From assembly GCA_034509925.1 (NCBI GenBank), contig CM067531.1, positions 5,178,001 through 5,242,000 of the forward strand: DNA of 64,000 bases, read 5' to 3'. The notes under the pieces were generated by a model that searched no databases, was not told where the DNA came from, and saw only the letters and a list, made by a program, of their open reading frames with translations. The DNA is from Hirudinaria manillensis (lineage: Eukaryota > Annelida > Clitellata > Hirudinida > Hirudinidae). Below are positions 51,579 through 62,685 of this stretch, in pieces. Numbering within the stretch: the first letter of the stretch is position 1; each line of letters starts with the position of its first letter. Made by a program: the position numbers and the translations under genes.

Positions 51579-53981
51579 TTAAACCAGTTTCTTGGCCTCA
51601 AAGAAGGTCTTCAGATGTTTCAGTTGCCAGAGGCAAGTAAGGACGAGCAGGAAGGTTTGTGCAATTGCCCACCACAAGACCTGCTGGTTCGTACCCTCGC
51701 TCGTCATTCGGAATTTCTCCTCTCGAACCTGAACGATTAAAAAAGTTCAAAGACATCAATCACGTCAATCAAAGACATCAATCATGTCAATCAAAGACAT
51801 CAATCATGTCAATCAAAGACATCGATTACGTTATATGTTGAAGTGAAAAACGATCGCGTTTCGGCTTCCGAATGGGTTTTATGGATTTGCATTAACAATC
51901 GTTCATGTTGATGACAGCCTCAGTGATTGATCTGCATTTGCATGACCTGTAGAAGTTGCTTGTTTATTGCTTTGATTTGTAACTAAATTTAGCCTTCTCT
52001 GTGTAAATGATTGATAACAATTTATGCATTGATAACAAAAGAACATCACATTCTTTTTTTCCTTTTCCAATCATTATCATCCACACAGCCATGTAAACAA
52101 AACTTTGAATATTAATTGAATAAACTAAAATTTTATGTTATCATAAAAAACATTTTCAACGATTTTTTATTTATTTATTTATATTCATCAGACAAGCACC
52201 TAGAAATTACTGAAGTTCCACTCGGATCCAGTATGACCTCTAACTTCCTTTTCTATTAAATACTCTGCTTCTCAAACAAACTTCAAATAAATCAATCATT
52301 GCAAACAAAGTCATCCACCACAACTCCACAACCAAATGGTTACAAAAGTCACAACCATGGAACATTAAGATCCTTGAAGGTCTATAATTACCATTAAAAA
52401 AATAAATTATCCACCTTCAATGTAGTATGTAGTAAAGTACCACAATACTAATGCTTCGTGGATCAAACTTTAAATGCTGACAGAGTAAATAGCAGACAAT
52501 CTATCCTTTTGAGCCTCATTGACTTAATCACAAATTTTAATTTACATTCTCAAGGAAGAAGTTAATAAATTACTTCTCACAGTGTAAAGGTAACTATAAA
52601 TATTTGATATATTAATTAGATCTTACCCTTTGATAGGCCTGCTCCTTGGATATCTGCTCCACTTGTTCGACAAGCTGGAAAACCCGAACCTGGATCTCTG
52701 AGAGTTTTTCCTTCCTCGCGACCTCTTTATAATCGGTCGCTGCCTCTCCGACATTGATTGATAAGTGCACTCTCTATGAACACATTCATTACAAACTCAA
52801 TGGCAAAACAAATGAAATAATTAGGTGCCTTATGAAATTCAAAGTTAGATGGAAGTGTCATTACTGCATCTTACCAGCTTGCTGCCTCCAAACCATGCCG
52901 TGGAGTTTGAAATCAGGCAAATGATGTGTTCGCCAGGAACAGTTGAAGAAAATGAAAACCTCCCCTCAGCCGAATAAGTCTGTATTCGTCCATTTTAATA
53001 AGGTTAGGACAAGATAAGCAAACAATCAGTCAGAAGTAAGAAATTCAGACCCTAGACAGAATTGCTTTGTCATCAGGATCCAAGACTTCTACGTGCATTC
53101 CAAGACCAGAAACAGTTGCAACATAGTTGTTCTGAATTTTATCGAATATTTCCACTTTGTATTTCCCTGGAAATAAGTTGCCAGTCTTGATTTGATTTGA
53201 TTTATTGTTTTCTTGGTATCAATATAATACAAATAACAATATAAGAACCGCGAGTAAATGATACCAAAGGATGCCCGAAGGGAACAATGTTCCCGCTAGA
53301 TGAGCAACCTATTCACAAAAAAGAACAAGTTAAGATTCCATGACTATTGTATATTAAAGTTCATTTTAGCGGCTTATGAGAGTTTGAAGTAATATCTTGA
53401 GTACCGAGTAAATGCGATTTAAATGATTTCTTGAATGTTAAGCTGTTAAGTCTTAGCATGATTTATGGTACAAAACTGATCTTAATTCATATAATTGAAC
53501 ACTGTAATTCCCAATGAAATAAGAAAAAATGAACTATTTGTTACCATCTAATTCATACAAATTTATGCAAAAATTAATTGAAATTATGGCTGATTCATGC
53601 TGCGACATCATAATGTGTCAAAGACTTTGGTTTTCCAAAGAAATTCTTCTACAATTTATCATAATGAACGTTCAACCGTTGGACTTGATTTTCAAATGTT
53701 ATTATTTTGTTACCAGGAAATTATAGAAAATGAATATAAATTTCCTGGTTAAATTTGTGATTTCTCAATTAAGAACCCAAGTAGAACATATCCTGTAACT
53801 CACAAACATACGTTCACTTCAAGAAGAATTAGAAGTGCTCACCTACGACAAGTGTATCGTCAGGTAGGTCTTCGGAAAAACATTTCTTTTCTGTTTCTCC
53901 AATATGAAAAAATAAAGCAGAACAGCTGCTCACAAAAAATGTGTAAACAACGAGATCAACAACACTAAACCGAATAGCCAT
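51579..53981 (-). CDS. p24-family cargo receptor of the early secretory pathway (TMED4/9, eclair type)
   Basis: Five exons: 53981-53843, 53166-53051, 52979-52875, 52773-52627 and 51728-51579, giving 218 residues, the usual p24 length. A signal peptide ends in [18 protein letters not shown], the start of the GOLD domain. The GOLD domain continues through [39 protein letters not shown] and [12 protein letters not shown] coiled-coil segment ([20 protein letters not shown]) precedes the single membrane helix ([19 protein letters not shown]). The tail ends [11 protein letters not shown], carrying the FF COPII signal and the KK COPI retrieval signal typical of TMED9/TMED4. It acts in ER-Golgi cargo transport. 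It is head-to-head with ITM2. A 22-bp tandem repeat crowds the acceptor of exon 5. Confidence 0.95.
51747..51832. repeat. 22-bp tandem repeat next to a splice acceptor
   Basis: About 3.8 copies of TCAAAGACATCAATCATGTC plus AA, starting 18 bases upstream (transcript sense) of the acceptor of the last TMED exon. Two central copies are identical; the outer ones differ at one to four positions. Confidence 0.95.
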
Positions 53982-54369
53982 GCTGTCAACCGTCAAATTC
54001 CGACTTCTAACACGCCAGCGTCGACATTTCTATTCGATGTTAAAAACGCATTCAATAACTTTTTGTAAACTAATATTAAAAAACTAATTAACAATAAGCT
54101 GGTTTATCATTAGCATATTTTAAACTAAATAAGCATAATTGCCCAAATCGTGTTTCTTCCAACATTTTTATATCAAACTTTTTATTTCCTTTGGTGAAAT
54201 TTAAGAATAATATTTTTTTAATGATTTTTTAGTATTAAGTCGATAAGAATCATGTACTGTGCGGAACCTGTGTAATTTTCAGGCTGCGCAGTACTTTGAC
54301 AACAGGTGAGGAGGATTTACGTTTAGATAGAACTACTTGAATGTTTTTGGGTTATTCAGCACAGTGAAG
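53982..54369. promoter_or_regulatory. Head-to-head interval of the TMED gene and ITM2
   Basis: Start codons of two divergent genes are 388 bp apart, so both promoters and 5' untranslated regions must fit here. The sequence is AT-rich with a slightly GC-richer block near 54280-54310 (GGCTGCGCAGTACTTTGACA). No TATA box in convincing position. A shared promoter is inferred. Confidence 0.45.
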
Positions 54370-56076
54370 ATGACGATATATAAACCTAAAAAGTTGAAGG
54401 AAGCCGAAAAATTAAAATCTGTATCTTTGGAGGTTGATAAAATCGAAACTGTAAGGAGCTTCGACATAAGCTTAACTTATTCTTTCATTAAAATACTAAT
54501 TTAAATTACAGTTGTTGAAAAAAGAGGAGAATGTTGAGATTCATCCGTTCGTTAGACGCAAAAGACGACTGTTATTCGGATTATGTACATTAATGTTGTT
54601 GGGAGTGGCCATCTTAAGCCTTGCAATTGGAATAGTAATCTATAAACGTTTATTGCCAAAAGTAATGTCTTGATTGTGTCACAAACAAAAGTTGATTTAT
54701 TTAATCCATTATAAATTTTGTAATTCAAACATCCAGAGGAGTTTCTGTGGTATCTATGACGTGAATTATAAGGATTTCTCAAAAGATCCCATTTCTGGGA
54801 CTTTCAAAGAAGAAGTGGAAATTGATGGAGCTCATGAAAAAATTGATGTTCCTGAAATTTTGGATTATTTTAGTGCAACGATTTTGCATGACTTTGAAAA
54901 TGCAAGTGAATCTGTATTTGTTTTTTGTATTTTGTTATAGATAATTGGATTTAATTCGGTCATTTCCTTACAGAACTACACTGCCATAGTGGACGTACTT
55001 AGGGGGAGGTGCTATTTGCTACCATTAAACAGGACACTTGTTGAGCCTCCAAAAAGTTTTATGGACTTGATTGAGAAGTTTAAGGTGAAGAAGTTGTGTT
55101 TTGTTTAGTTTTATTTTGTTTTAAATATGGAATAAATTTAATGTGTAAATTAAGAAAAATTATATTCAACACATTCTAAAGGCAATCCTATGTAAAGGAT
55201 GCATTAGCCTTTGATTAGATGGCATAATTTAAATGAAACACGAGAAGATAACAGGAGAGTTCAAAATAAATTACCATTAAAAGTTGCATCAGAAAATGTC
55301 ACGAGGTCGCAAACGTTGGTTGCAATCATGAATTAGTTTTTTGTTTTAAATTATGCAAGGAAATTATCTAGGAAGGAAAAAGACCAGTCTCTGTGACTAA
55401 TGGAATGAAATTTTATATATGTTTTTAGGAAATCTGATACGTAGACAAGCAATTTGTTTGAATTATAAAGATTAAAAAATATTTTTATAATTAAATAAAA
55501 ATTTTTTGTCATCTTAATGTTTACAAGAACTATAAGAATAGAAGCAGACTTGATATAGTCTTTCTTGAAAGGGACATATCTTTATTTCATTTTTTTGATG
55601 ATATTATATCCATCATATTAACATAATTAACAAGAAACGTGACATTTAGAGCGGATACTACAATCCAAAAGTTGAGATGTTGAGGGACAATTACGTCGTT
55701 GACGTCGGAACTTTTGTGAAAGCGGAAGAATACGGACCTTACATTCGTGAACATTGCATGTTTTACGATGTTTACAGACTCTACAAAAGCTCTCAAAGTA
55801 CGTAGCCACACCCACCCATCCATCCATCCATCCATCCACCAGTGGAGTAAAATGTTTAAATAGGATAATGATGTCTGAATATTTATTATTCTCTGTTATT
55901 ATGTTCAAGTAAGATAAAGATAATGAATATTTAGTATTCTCATTAATAAATTATCTCCTTAAGGCATGCTAATGAAGAGGTCCTCTGCCATTTGCCCAAT
56001 GGAAGGAGACAAGTTCTGCCTTGGAAGCACCTTCTCCACTTACTTGCCTTGCATCAGCCTCTCAAAATGCCTTTAA
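54370..56076 (+). CDS. ITM2: Integral membrane protein 2 (BRI/ITM2) with BRICHOS domain
   Basis: Six exons: 54370-54450, 54512-54661, 54737-54901, 54974-55084, 55650-55797 and 55964-56076, giving 255 residues (vertebrate ITM2 is 263-287). It is a type II protein: a short basic cytosolic start, a helix at about 40-65 (LLFGLCTLMLLGVAILSLAI), a linker with RSFCGIYDVNYKDF, then the BRICHOS domain (HDFENNYTAIVDVLRGRCYL, LPLNRTLVEPPKSFMDLI, DVGTFVKAEEYGPYI, HCMFYDVYRLYK). After it LMKR (residues 221-224) matches the furin site of vertebrate ITM2. Cleavage would release a 31-residue peptide with four cysteines. BRICHOS proteins act as intramolecular chaperones. The exon 3/4 junction needs a GC donor (AAT then GCAAGT). 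Confidence 0.93.
55806..55840. repeat. (ATCC)n microsatellite in ITM2 intron 5
   Basis: About eight CATC/ATCC tetranucleotides start 8 bases after the exon 5 donor. Confidence 0.93.
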
Positions 56077-56311
56077 ACTTTGAAGTTTTACTTTTCATAT
56101 TGAAACTTTAACTAAAAACCTTTTCATTGTTGATGCACGGCTAAACTTTGATAAACAAATTTATGCTTCTGTCATCTTAACCTGGCAATCTATTAACAGC
56201 TGTAGTATAGTTTCGAATTGTTTGTAAGGTTCTTATTTATATCTATTTTCTTGAACGTTTTTCTAAGTTGTGGTTAATTTTTAGATTTGTTTTGTGATTA
56301 AATAATCAAAT

Positions 56312-56339
56312 GCGTCTGGCAGCACAAACTGCCAGACGC
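56312..56339. other. Perfect 11-bp inverted repeat (hairpin)
   Basis: GCGTCTGGCAG, a six-base loop CACAAA, then CTGCCAGACGC. The stem is perfect and much more GC-rich than its surroundings. It lies 236 bases after the ITM2 stop codon and may be in its 3' untranslated region or in the start region of whatever is transcribed next. A second small palindrome (GCTGTG TT CACAGC) follows at about 56361-56374. Confidence 0.85.
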
Positions 56340-56549
56340 TCACTTAGCCGAGGTCCACTCGCTGTGTTCACAGCAAAATTTTGATCACAACATGTTATTT
56401 AAGATGCTTGTGACGGAAACTTCTGTTTTTGTGCGTTTTTATTTGGATTATGGTGTATTTTGGCACAGGTTTTGCGTGAAGATTATTATTCGAGCGGAGT
56501 CCGCTATAAATATTTTAAATAACGTATGGTTAATAACATTAATTCTGAG

Positions 56550-57211
56550 AAAAGTTTTACGATGTGGGCAGTTGCAACGTGAGTCTCCCATCACTTATAT
56601 TGCTCAGACTAAGTGTATTAAATACGACCAACTGAAAAACATGTGAAAAACAGGGATGGTTGCGAGAACAAACAAAAATAATAATTGGAAAGCAACAATG
56701 GATGCTTCCCAAGTGGTTCAAAAACTCTGAGCAGACCTCGTCTTCACATCGCTCCAACGGTGCGGCGGCCGAGAAACTCAAAGTTAAAACCGCAAAAATT
56801 CTCGTTTTTTTTTGTTCTGTTGAGTCGGATATGGATTTTATTCTTCGATTGCCATGTTTTTAAGATGATAAGTTTTTATTAATTACGCTCCAAATTATGA
56901 GAGAGGTTCTCTCTGCTACACATTCAAAATACTTGTCGGTAAATAGTTTTACCAACTTTAGCCAAAACACTATTTAGTTTTGCAATGATAATTAAACATC
57001 TTTAGATATGATTTAGGAATTCATGGAGGCTTTTCAGCTTCAGGCCAAAATAATTTTCAACGACGAAAAGATATGCACAGAATTTAAATCTTTGCACAAA
57101 TGGAATGAAGACACAAATAATAATTTCAATAGGAAGTTATCCGGAATGACCCATCTATCGCCGGTTCAAAACTTGTTACTGTCAGAGTCCAGTTTGATTA
57201 TGGACATTTAA
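56550..57211 (+). CDS. Possible exons of an unrecognised gene
   Basis: Three stretches could be joined: 56550-56578 ending at a perfect donor (CAAC then GTGAGT), 56654-56782 (GWLREQTKIIIGKQQWMLPK, then a Ser-rich part) and 57017-57211 (FMEAFQLQAKIIFNDEKICT down to SSLIMDI and a stop). The last two connect in phase 0. The composition looks like soluble protein, and the final exon has an acceptor and a plausible C-terminus. No upstream exon with a start codon agrees in phase, and the 56782 donor is weak (GTTAAA). It ends only 7 bases from the stop codon of the convergent zinc-finger gene. Family not recognised. Confidence 0.3.
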
Positions 57212-57218
57212 GTTGCAA

Positions 57219-58318
57219 TTATAGCGGTGTTTTGTTTCCTTCGTTCTTTATTAAACATTCTATTGAAGGATCTATTTGTTCTTTTGCAATCCCAATATTT
57301 CTTGATATGTCAGAATATTTGAAATAATCTTTAAATTTCGCTGCCTTATCTGTCGACCATTTGTCCGGATCTTCGTAATTTTCTTTCCAGGCCAGTTGTT
57401 TGGCCGTAAAAGATTGCATCATATTCATCCAGGTGAACAAATACCTTTGTTGAATTTCTCTGTTTTCGTAATTGTAGCGGAAGTTGAAAGCGCTTACATC
57501 TTGATGACAAAGCTGACAGGAATTCAACCTCCAGAAAGGACGTTGAAAATGGACGAAAAAGTTTCTTCGAGTTTCTTCCACGAAAGGACACAGTTCTTGA
57601 CTTTTTTTAAATACGACCAATTTGCTTTCGATGTTATGATGTCTGTAGAAATGCCTGACATGTTCCAGATTGCTGTGAAACAAGTGATGATAAAAAGGGG
57701 AAGAACACCAGGGAATCCCGTGTAAGCGTTGGTCAAAGAGTTGATTCCTCCCATCATTCTCCTCCCTGTTTCCAGAAGACAAAATGTCATTGTAGATTGC
57801 AAGAATGGGACCAAAACACTCGGAGGTATTCTGGGCTGAGGGCTGATGTCTCTTGATGTGTCTATCGAGGTTGCTTTTGTGGCTGGTGGTGTAGTCGCAG
57901 CCGTGACAATTGAATTCTCTCGTTCCGTTGTGCACCATGGAATGTCTCTTCATCAGGGCTTTCCTGCTGAACTTCCTGTTACAGACCAGACAGGCATAGC
58001 CAGCCCCTGCATGGAATTCGCTGACGTGTTCTTTAAGAGCAGACTTGTTGAGGAAGACCAGATTGCAGCATTCGAGAAGCTTCGAACACTTTTCATGCAT
58101 TGTTAACAAATGCCTCTTTAAGTTATTCTTCCTGTCGGTTCTATATCGGCATTTAGAGCAGTTGTAGTACTTTCGCTTGTCACCCGTGGCTTTCCCATCT
58201 CCATCGTCTTCCTTTCTTCCGCTAACTTCATCCATGGCAGTCTGAAAAATTGACAATTCTATCGCGCTTTTTCGGAAAATTTGAAAATATTAAAATTACT
58301 TACGAGGTGAGATGTCAT
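57219..58318 (-). CDS. C2H2 zinc-finger protein
   Basis: Two exons: a 15-base first exon 58318-58304 (MTSHL, then GTAAGT) and 58241-57219, giving 345 residues. Classical or near-classical C2H2 fingers lie in the N-terminal 150 residues: YNCSKCRYRTDRKNNLKRHL, LECCNLVFLNKSALKEHVSE, YACLVCNRKFSRKALMKRHS and FNCHGCDYTTSHKSNLDRHI. The C-terminal 190 residues are rich in His, Phe, Trp and Tyr, with no known domain. A long frame without the small exon would need a non-ATG start, which is why the two-exon model is preferred; an internal ATG at MDEVSG is the alternative. It is likely a DNA-binding transcription regulator in the nucleus; targets unknown. Confidence 0.85.
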
Positions 58319-58835
58319 GATTGGGAGTTTAGTGCCAGGAAAGGTTTGTAGCAACTTTTATAAGCTCATCCGGCGGGGGTGTATCCAGTGCTAATTACTT
58401 TGTAATTACGAAAGAGGAATCAGAAATAGAGAATGGTGTGATCGTATTGGTATTGGTAACCTCGGGCATTTCTTAACTTTTTGCCAAAAATCAATCACAC
58501 GATGATGATAATGATGCCATTTAGAAATGCTAACTTATTTAATTAAGTTAATATTACTAATTGCATTGTTTCAAATTCAAACCGTCAATTGCATTTGATT
58601 GGCCTACAAATGCCAAGATGCTTAAATAAAGTGTCTTTTCATCCAATCGGATTCCATTGAAAACAAGGAGTAAGACAGGTAACTCCGCCCCCTAATACAG
58701 GTGACTCGCACTCCGTACTTCATTAGAAAGTTCTTGACATAAAAATGAAACTTATGGGATGCTTTCTTCCGCATCAAAATGCATGCTTCATTAAATGAGA
58801 AACGGCTACAAATAAAAAGTTAGCAGTAGTCGCCG

Positions 58836-58928
58836 GTGACGACGATGACGACGACGATGATGGTGGTGCTGATAATGATAACGATGATGATGCGAATGAT
58901 GATGATGATGATGATGGTGGTGATGATC
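58836..58928. repeat. (GAT/GAC)n microsatellite
   Basis: Interrupted GAT and GAC triplets; on the minus strand they create a spurious poly-Ser open frame. Confidence 0.9.
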
Positions 58929-59226
58929 GTAATTCCATTAGCACTTGTCCCGTCATTATTGAGCAGTTAAATGGCTCAACGGATGGGAAATGCAGGAGTT
59001 TGTCCTAATTGGAATACACCGAGACCACTAAACACGGAGCTAATCTTGATGAATGATTGGCCAGCATTTACTGATCAGGGATGCTTCTGATTCCATGCAA
59101 CTCGGATGCCCTGTTGCCGGAAGAGCTGCTTAAATCCACTGCAATGAAGTGAATTAACTCATCAGCATTGAATGGATGCTTATTGACTTGTTGCGATCGC
59201 TAATTGATACTTCTTACTCGCGTTTG

Positions 59227-59276
59227 TATAAAAGCTGTCCTCATAATGGAAAGGACGTGAACTCAGTTCACACGTG
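59227..59276 (+). promoter_or_regulatory. Candidate TATA-type core promoter
   Basis: TATAAAAG at 59227-59234 is followed by an initiator-like TCAGTT at 59263-59268 and a CACGTG E-box at 59271-59276. The TATA-to-initiator distance (about 38) is longer than the usual 30. No plus-strand coding exon was found downstream, so it could be a noncoding RNA promoter or chance. Confidence 0.25.
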
Positions 59277-62200
59277 GATAGGCGAGCAGGAACTTGGTGC
59301 TTCTTAATTTGCCTAGGCATGACATGATGACTTGCATTGTGGCTAATGCGACGTATTGCATGTCAGACGCAGATGCTGCTCACCAAATTGTCTTCTCTCG
59401 TGCTGAGGACTGCTAATGGTTTTGCTTTTTCTCTTTTAATCTTCGGTGCTTCAACTTGCCAGTACATGTAAACACAGTTCCCAACGGATTCGAGACTCCA
59501 TCAAAGAATTCCACAAGAGACGCTTCTTTTCGTTTCGAGCCTCATTCGTCCTTCCTTCTCACGATAAATTAAAAAAAAAAGGAGCGTGATTTTTGTTTTT
59601 TTTTTGCCATTTAATTAAAACTTTTTATCGATTTAATTAATTCGAAACTTCCTGACACGAACGAGTTCTTGCGATGAGTGCGTGCAAAGCGACGATGAAA
59701 AGGATCTTCCCGCCTCTGATCATCTCGTCTGCTACACTTAGTAATCGATGTTATCTAACAAATACCACGAAATAAAGTCTAGCAAAATGCTACTCATAAC
59801 AGGACATAAATGATTCCATTTTTGCTGGATTTTATTGATTTGTCCTGTTGCATTGAATTTGCATCATATAAACTTAAAGAACATTATTTTTGTTGATGCT
59901 GAAAGTATAATTTATTGATTATATGCACTATTATAGCCTCATATTAGTAAATTAATAGCGATGATAATAGAAGTAAACAACATATCAGATAATCATGAAG
60001 TCGATTTCCAACGAAACATCTTCAATTGCAATTCAGGTTGAAATTAATGACTTTATTGAAGTATTTCTATTCAATATCTTGATTGCTGCATTTTTTAAAT
60101 TTGATTTTAAGTCAAAATTTAAATTTTAAAATTAGATTTTGAGAAGTTTAACATTGAATATACGACGGGAGCATAAATTATCAACCAAAGTCGTAACGCT
60201 GGCAATGACAATATGGAGAGGAAAACACAGTCTTAAACACAGAATTTCTACTGCAAAGAACATTTTTGATCCATTAACAACGTTATTTGCGGAAGTTCAA
60301 CTGACGATTCCGTCGTGAACGTAAATTCGGGTTGAAATTGAAAAAAAAAACATGTTTAAAAGTAAAATTAGTTGCTATTGGAAAAGATGCTATACAGACA
60401 TATATATTGACAGTATTTTGAATAAATAACGGGTTAGTTCAGTTATTGAAAATTAATTTAAAACTTTTCACTTTTTGACAACTAATTTACTGATAAATTA
60501 ACAAGATATTTATTTACCGTTTCGGACTGTTGGACACTTATTTCGAAATTTTCTTCTGTTCGCAACGCAGAATCTGAATGATTCCATAGGCTGTTGATGC
60601 ATTTGAAATGAAAATTTGATACATCATGTGTTGATATAATAACTTTTCCAACAAATTCGCGCTTTCAAGTAAAATCAATTAGAAAAGAAATAATAAAATT
60701 GAAATTTTGTTTTTTGTTTTCTTAACCTCTCCATACTTTTGAGGGGGACTGGGTCAGTTGCAAAATTTAGACCCCCAAATTACTGATATTTATAAATCAA
60801 TACAGGACCGTGATTTTAAAGGATTTTAAACAGAATAGTGGAATTTCAAAATAATGGCCGATGGAAAGCTTCGATTTCCGAGATCTCCTTGGAAACAAAG
60901 GATTTTGATTCCATCTCGAGTCCACAGATGTGGTTGTCACACATCGGACGTTAATCTGCAAAAAGTGACTTTGCATTTCTTGTTCCATTGCACGAGGCGA
61001 TCAAATGAAAATCTAAAATCTGAGAAGAAATGTTACCAAAGGACTGCCTCGATTAACAGCTCATCCTTGCATTTTTAAAGTCATTTATCAAATAATTTAA
61101 TTTATTTTAAACGAAAATTAATCATATCATTTAATATCAATTGACTTGAGGCTGCTTAGACAGTTTTTAACGTTCGAAAATGTTGTTAAGGAAGTTGAGA
61201 TGATGTGGCATCAATGGAATATTATTATCAAAGCATTTTGTTTGGAACTATAAGAGTTATCATAAACCAAACGTCGCGAATTACGGAATTATTTAATGTT
61301 TAATAAATGCCAGAATATAATAATTCATTGACGTTTTTGTTGTTCTTGTTGCTCCGATGATGTTATTTTGTTGTTGATTAACTCTTTGTGATGATCAGAT
61401 TGAACATCCACAGCTGGTTTATGAGCGCTGCCTGGGAGGCCATCTGACGATATTTATGATCTTTACTTGGCTTCATCGTCCATATCCGGGAACGACATCG
61501 GAAAATTGTGGATTTGAGAAAAAATTATGACAATCTGATATGGCAGTTTAGATTTTTGAGGAAGGTGCCTGGATCCTGGAAGTTGCGATGAACAATCCGA
61601 TAACATGGAGTCCATCCAGGCGAGATAAAACATTCCTTGTACACAAATTTAGCTGCTCATCATCAAGCGAGACATTAAGCCGCCACGAGGGCGTTTTACG
61701 AGGCGCTTGTTATTTTTTTTTAACGTAATCTTTAAATTTTTCACTCAAAGCAGTTTATTCCTTGCCCTTGTCCCCGATTTCGACCGACCGACCGAGCAAT
61801 TGGCCATCTGAACGAGTCGAGCTCTACGCAAATTCAATAAATCCGGGAGTAAAAAATCCCTTCTTATGCAACGAAAAAAAAAGAAAGAAAGAAAGACAAG
61901 ACAAGATGACTTTCTGAAATACGACGGCGACGGTTAACACGGGCTCACAACTTCATCCTTCTCCGAGCATCTCAATCTGTGCAGTTGGGGAAGCGATAAA
62001 CAGTTCAACTTTGAGACAATTCATTAATTTCAGTGCACATTTTATTCCCGTTTTTAATGGCTCCTCTTGATCGGCTTGCATTTTGTTCTTAAAATCGGAC
62101 GATATTCGGATAGATAAAAAAGAAGATCTTTATCCTGCATCTAGGCTTGTGATGTCCCTGGATCTTGTATTTATGTTCTCATAGCAACGCAATCGGGCCA

Positions 62201-62685
62201 ATATTTACGACAAGGATCTGTTGTCTTTTGCAATTGGTGTTTCTCTCCTGCCATCAAATTGGACGCCAAAAGGGATGTATTGTGCGATTACTGCTCTTCC
62301 ATTTCTGACAGTCGTGGTTAAGTTGCAATGTCTCAATGCGAATATTCTAGCCACAACTGACATTGATTTTCACAGCGAGAGATAAAAAAACGCACAATTT
62401 TATTGATTCATGTCATCGGACAATGAACGACTGAACGAACGAATGAATGGATGGAGGAAGGAATGAATGATCCTCGAAGATGTTTTAATTATGCTCAAGC
62501 TGCTTAAACGTTACGTCTGAAGAAAAAATATAAACAGAACGTATAGATGTTTTGTAGAAAAATCTTTGCTGTTTACAAAGTGCAACTAGACAAACTAACA
62601 AAGCACGGACAATATAAACACGGCTGACGAACTGCAACTACAAATGCCCGTCATTTCAAGCACGTTTCCGGCAAGTGTCAGAATT

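Larger units (their letters stand above)
58319..62685. other. Gene-poor stretch between the zinc-finger gene and the activin-like exon
   Basis: No supported exon in 4.4 kb. Visible items: GAT/GAC triplets at 58836-58928, a TATA-type motif at 59227-59234, a GAAA tract near 61870-61900 and GAAT/GGAAT repeats near 62435-62470. The 60797-61078 frames on both strands have no domain and were rejected. If the activin-like gene at 62686 is intact, its mature-domain exons should have appeared here; I could not find them. Confidence 0.5.

Noticed and set aside
53280..53294. 15-bp palindrome GGGAACAATGTTCCC, considered as a steroid-receptor site
   Set aside because: Half-sites are separated by one base, not the three a receptor dimer needs, and it lies in a TMED intron without other signals.
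60797..61078. Overlapping frames on both strands, considered as a possible activin mature-domain exon
   Set aside because: Cysteine spacing does not fit a TGF-beta cystine knot in any frame, and there is no phase match to the prodomain exon.
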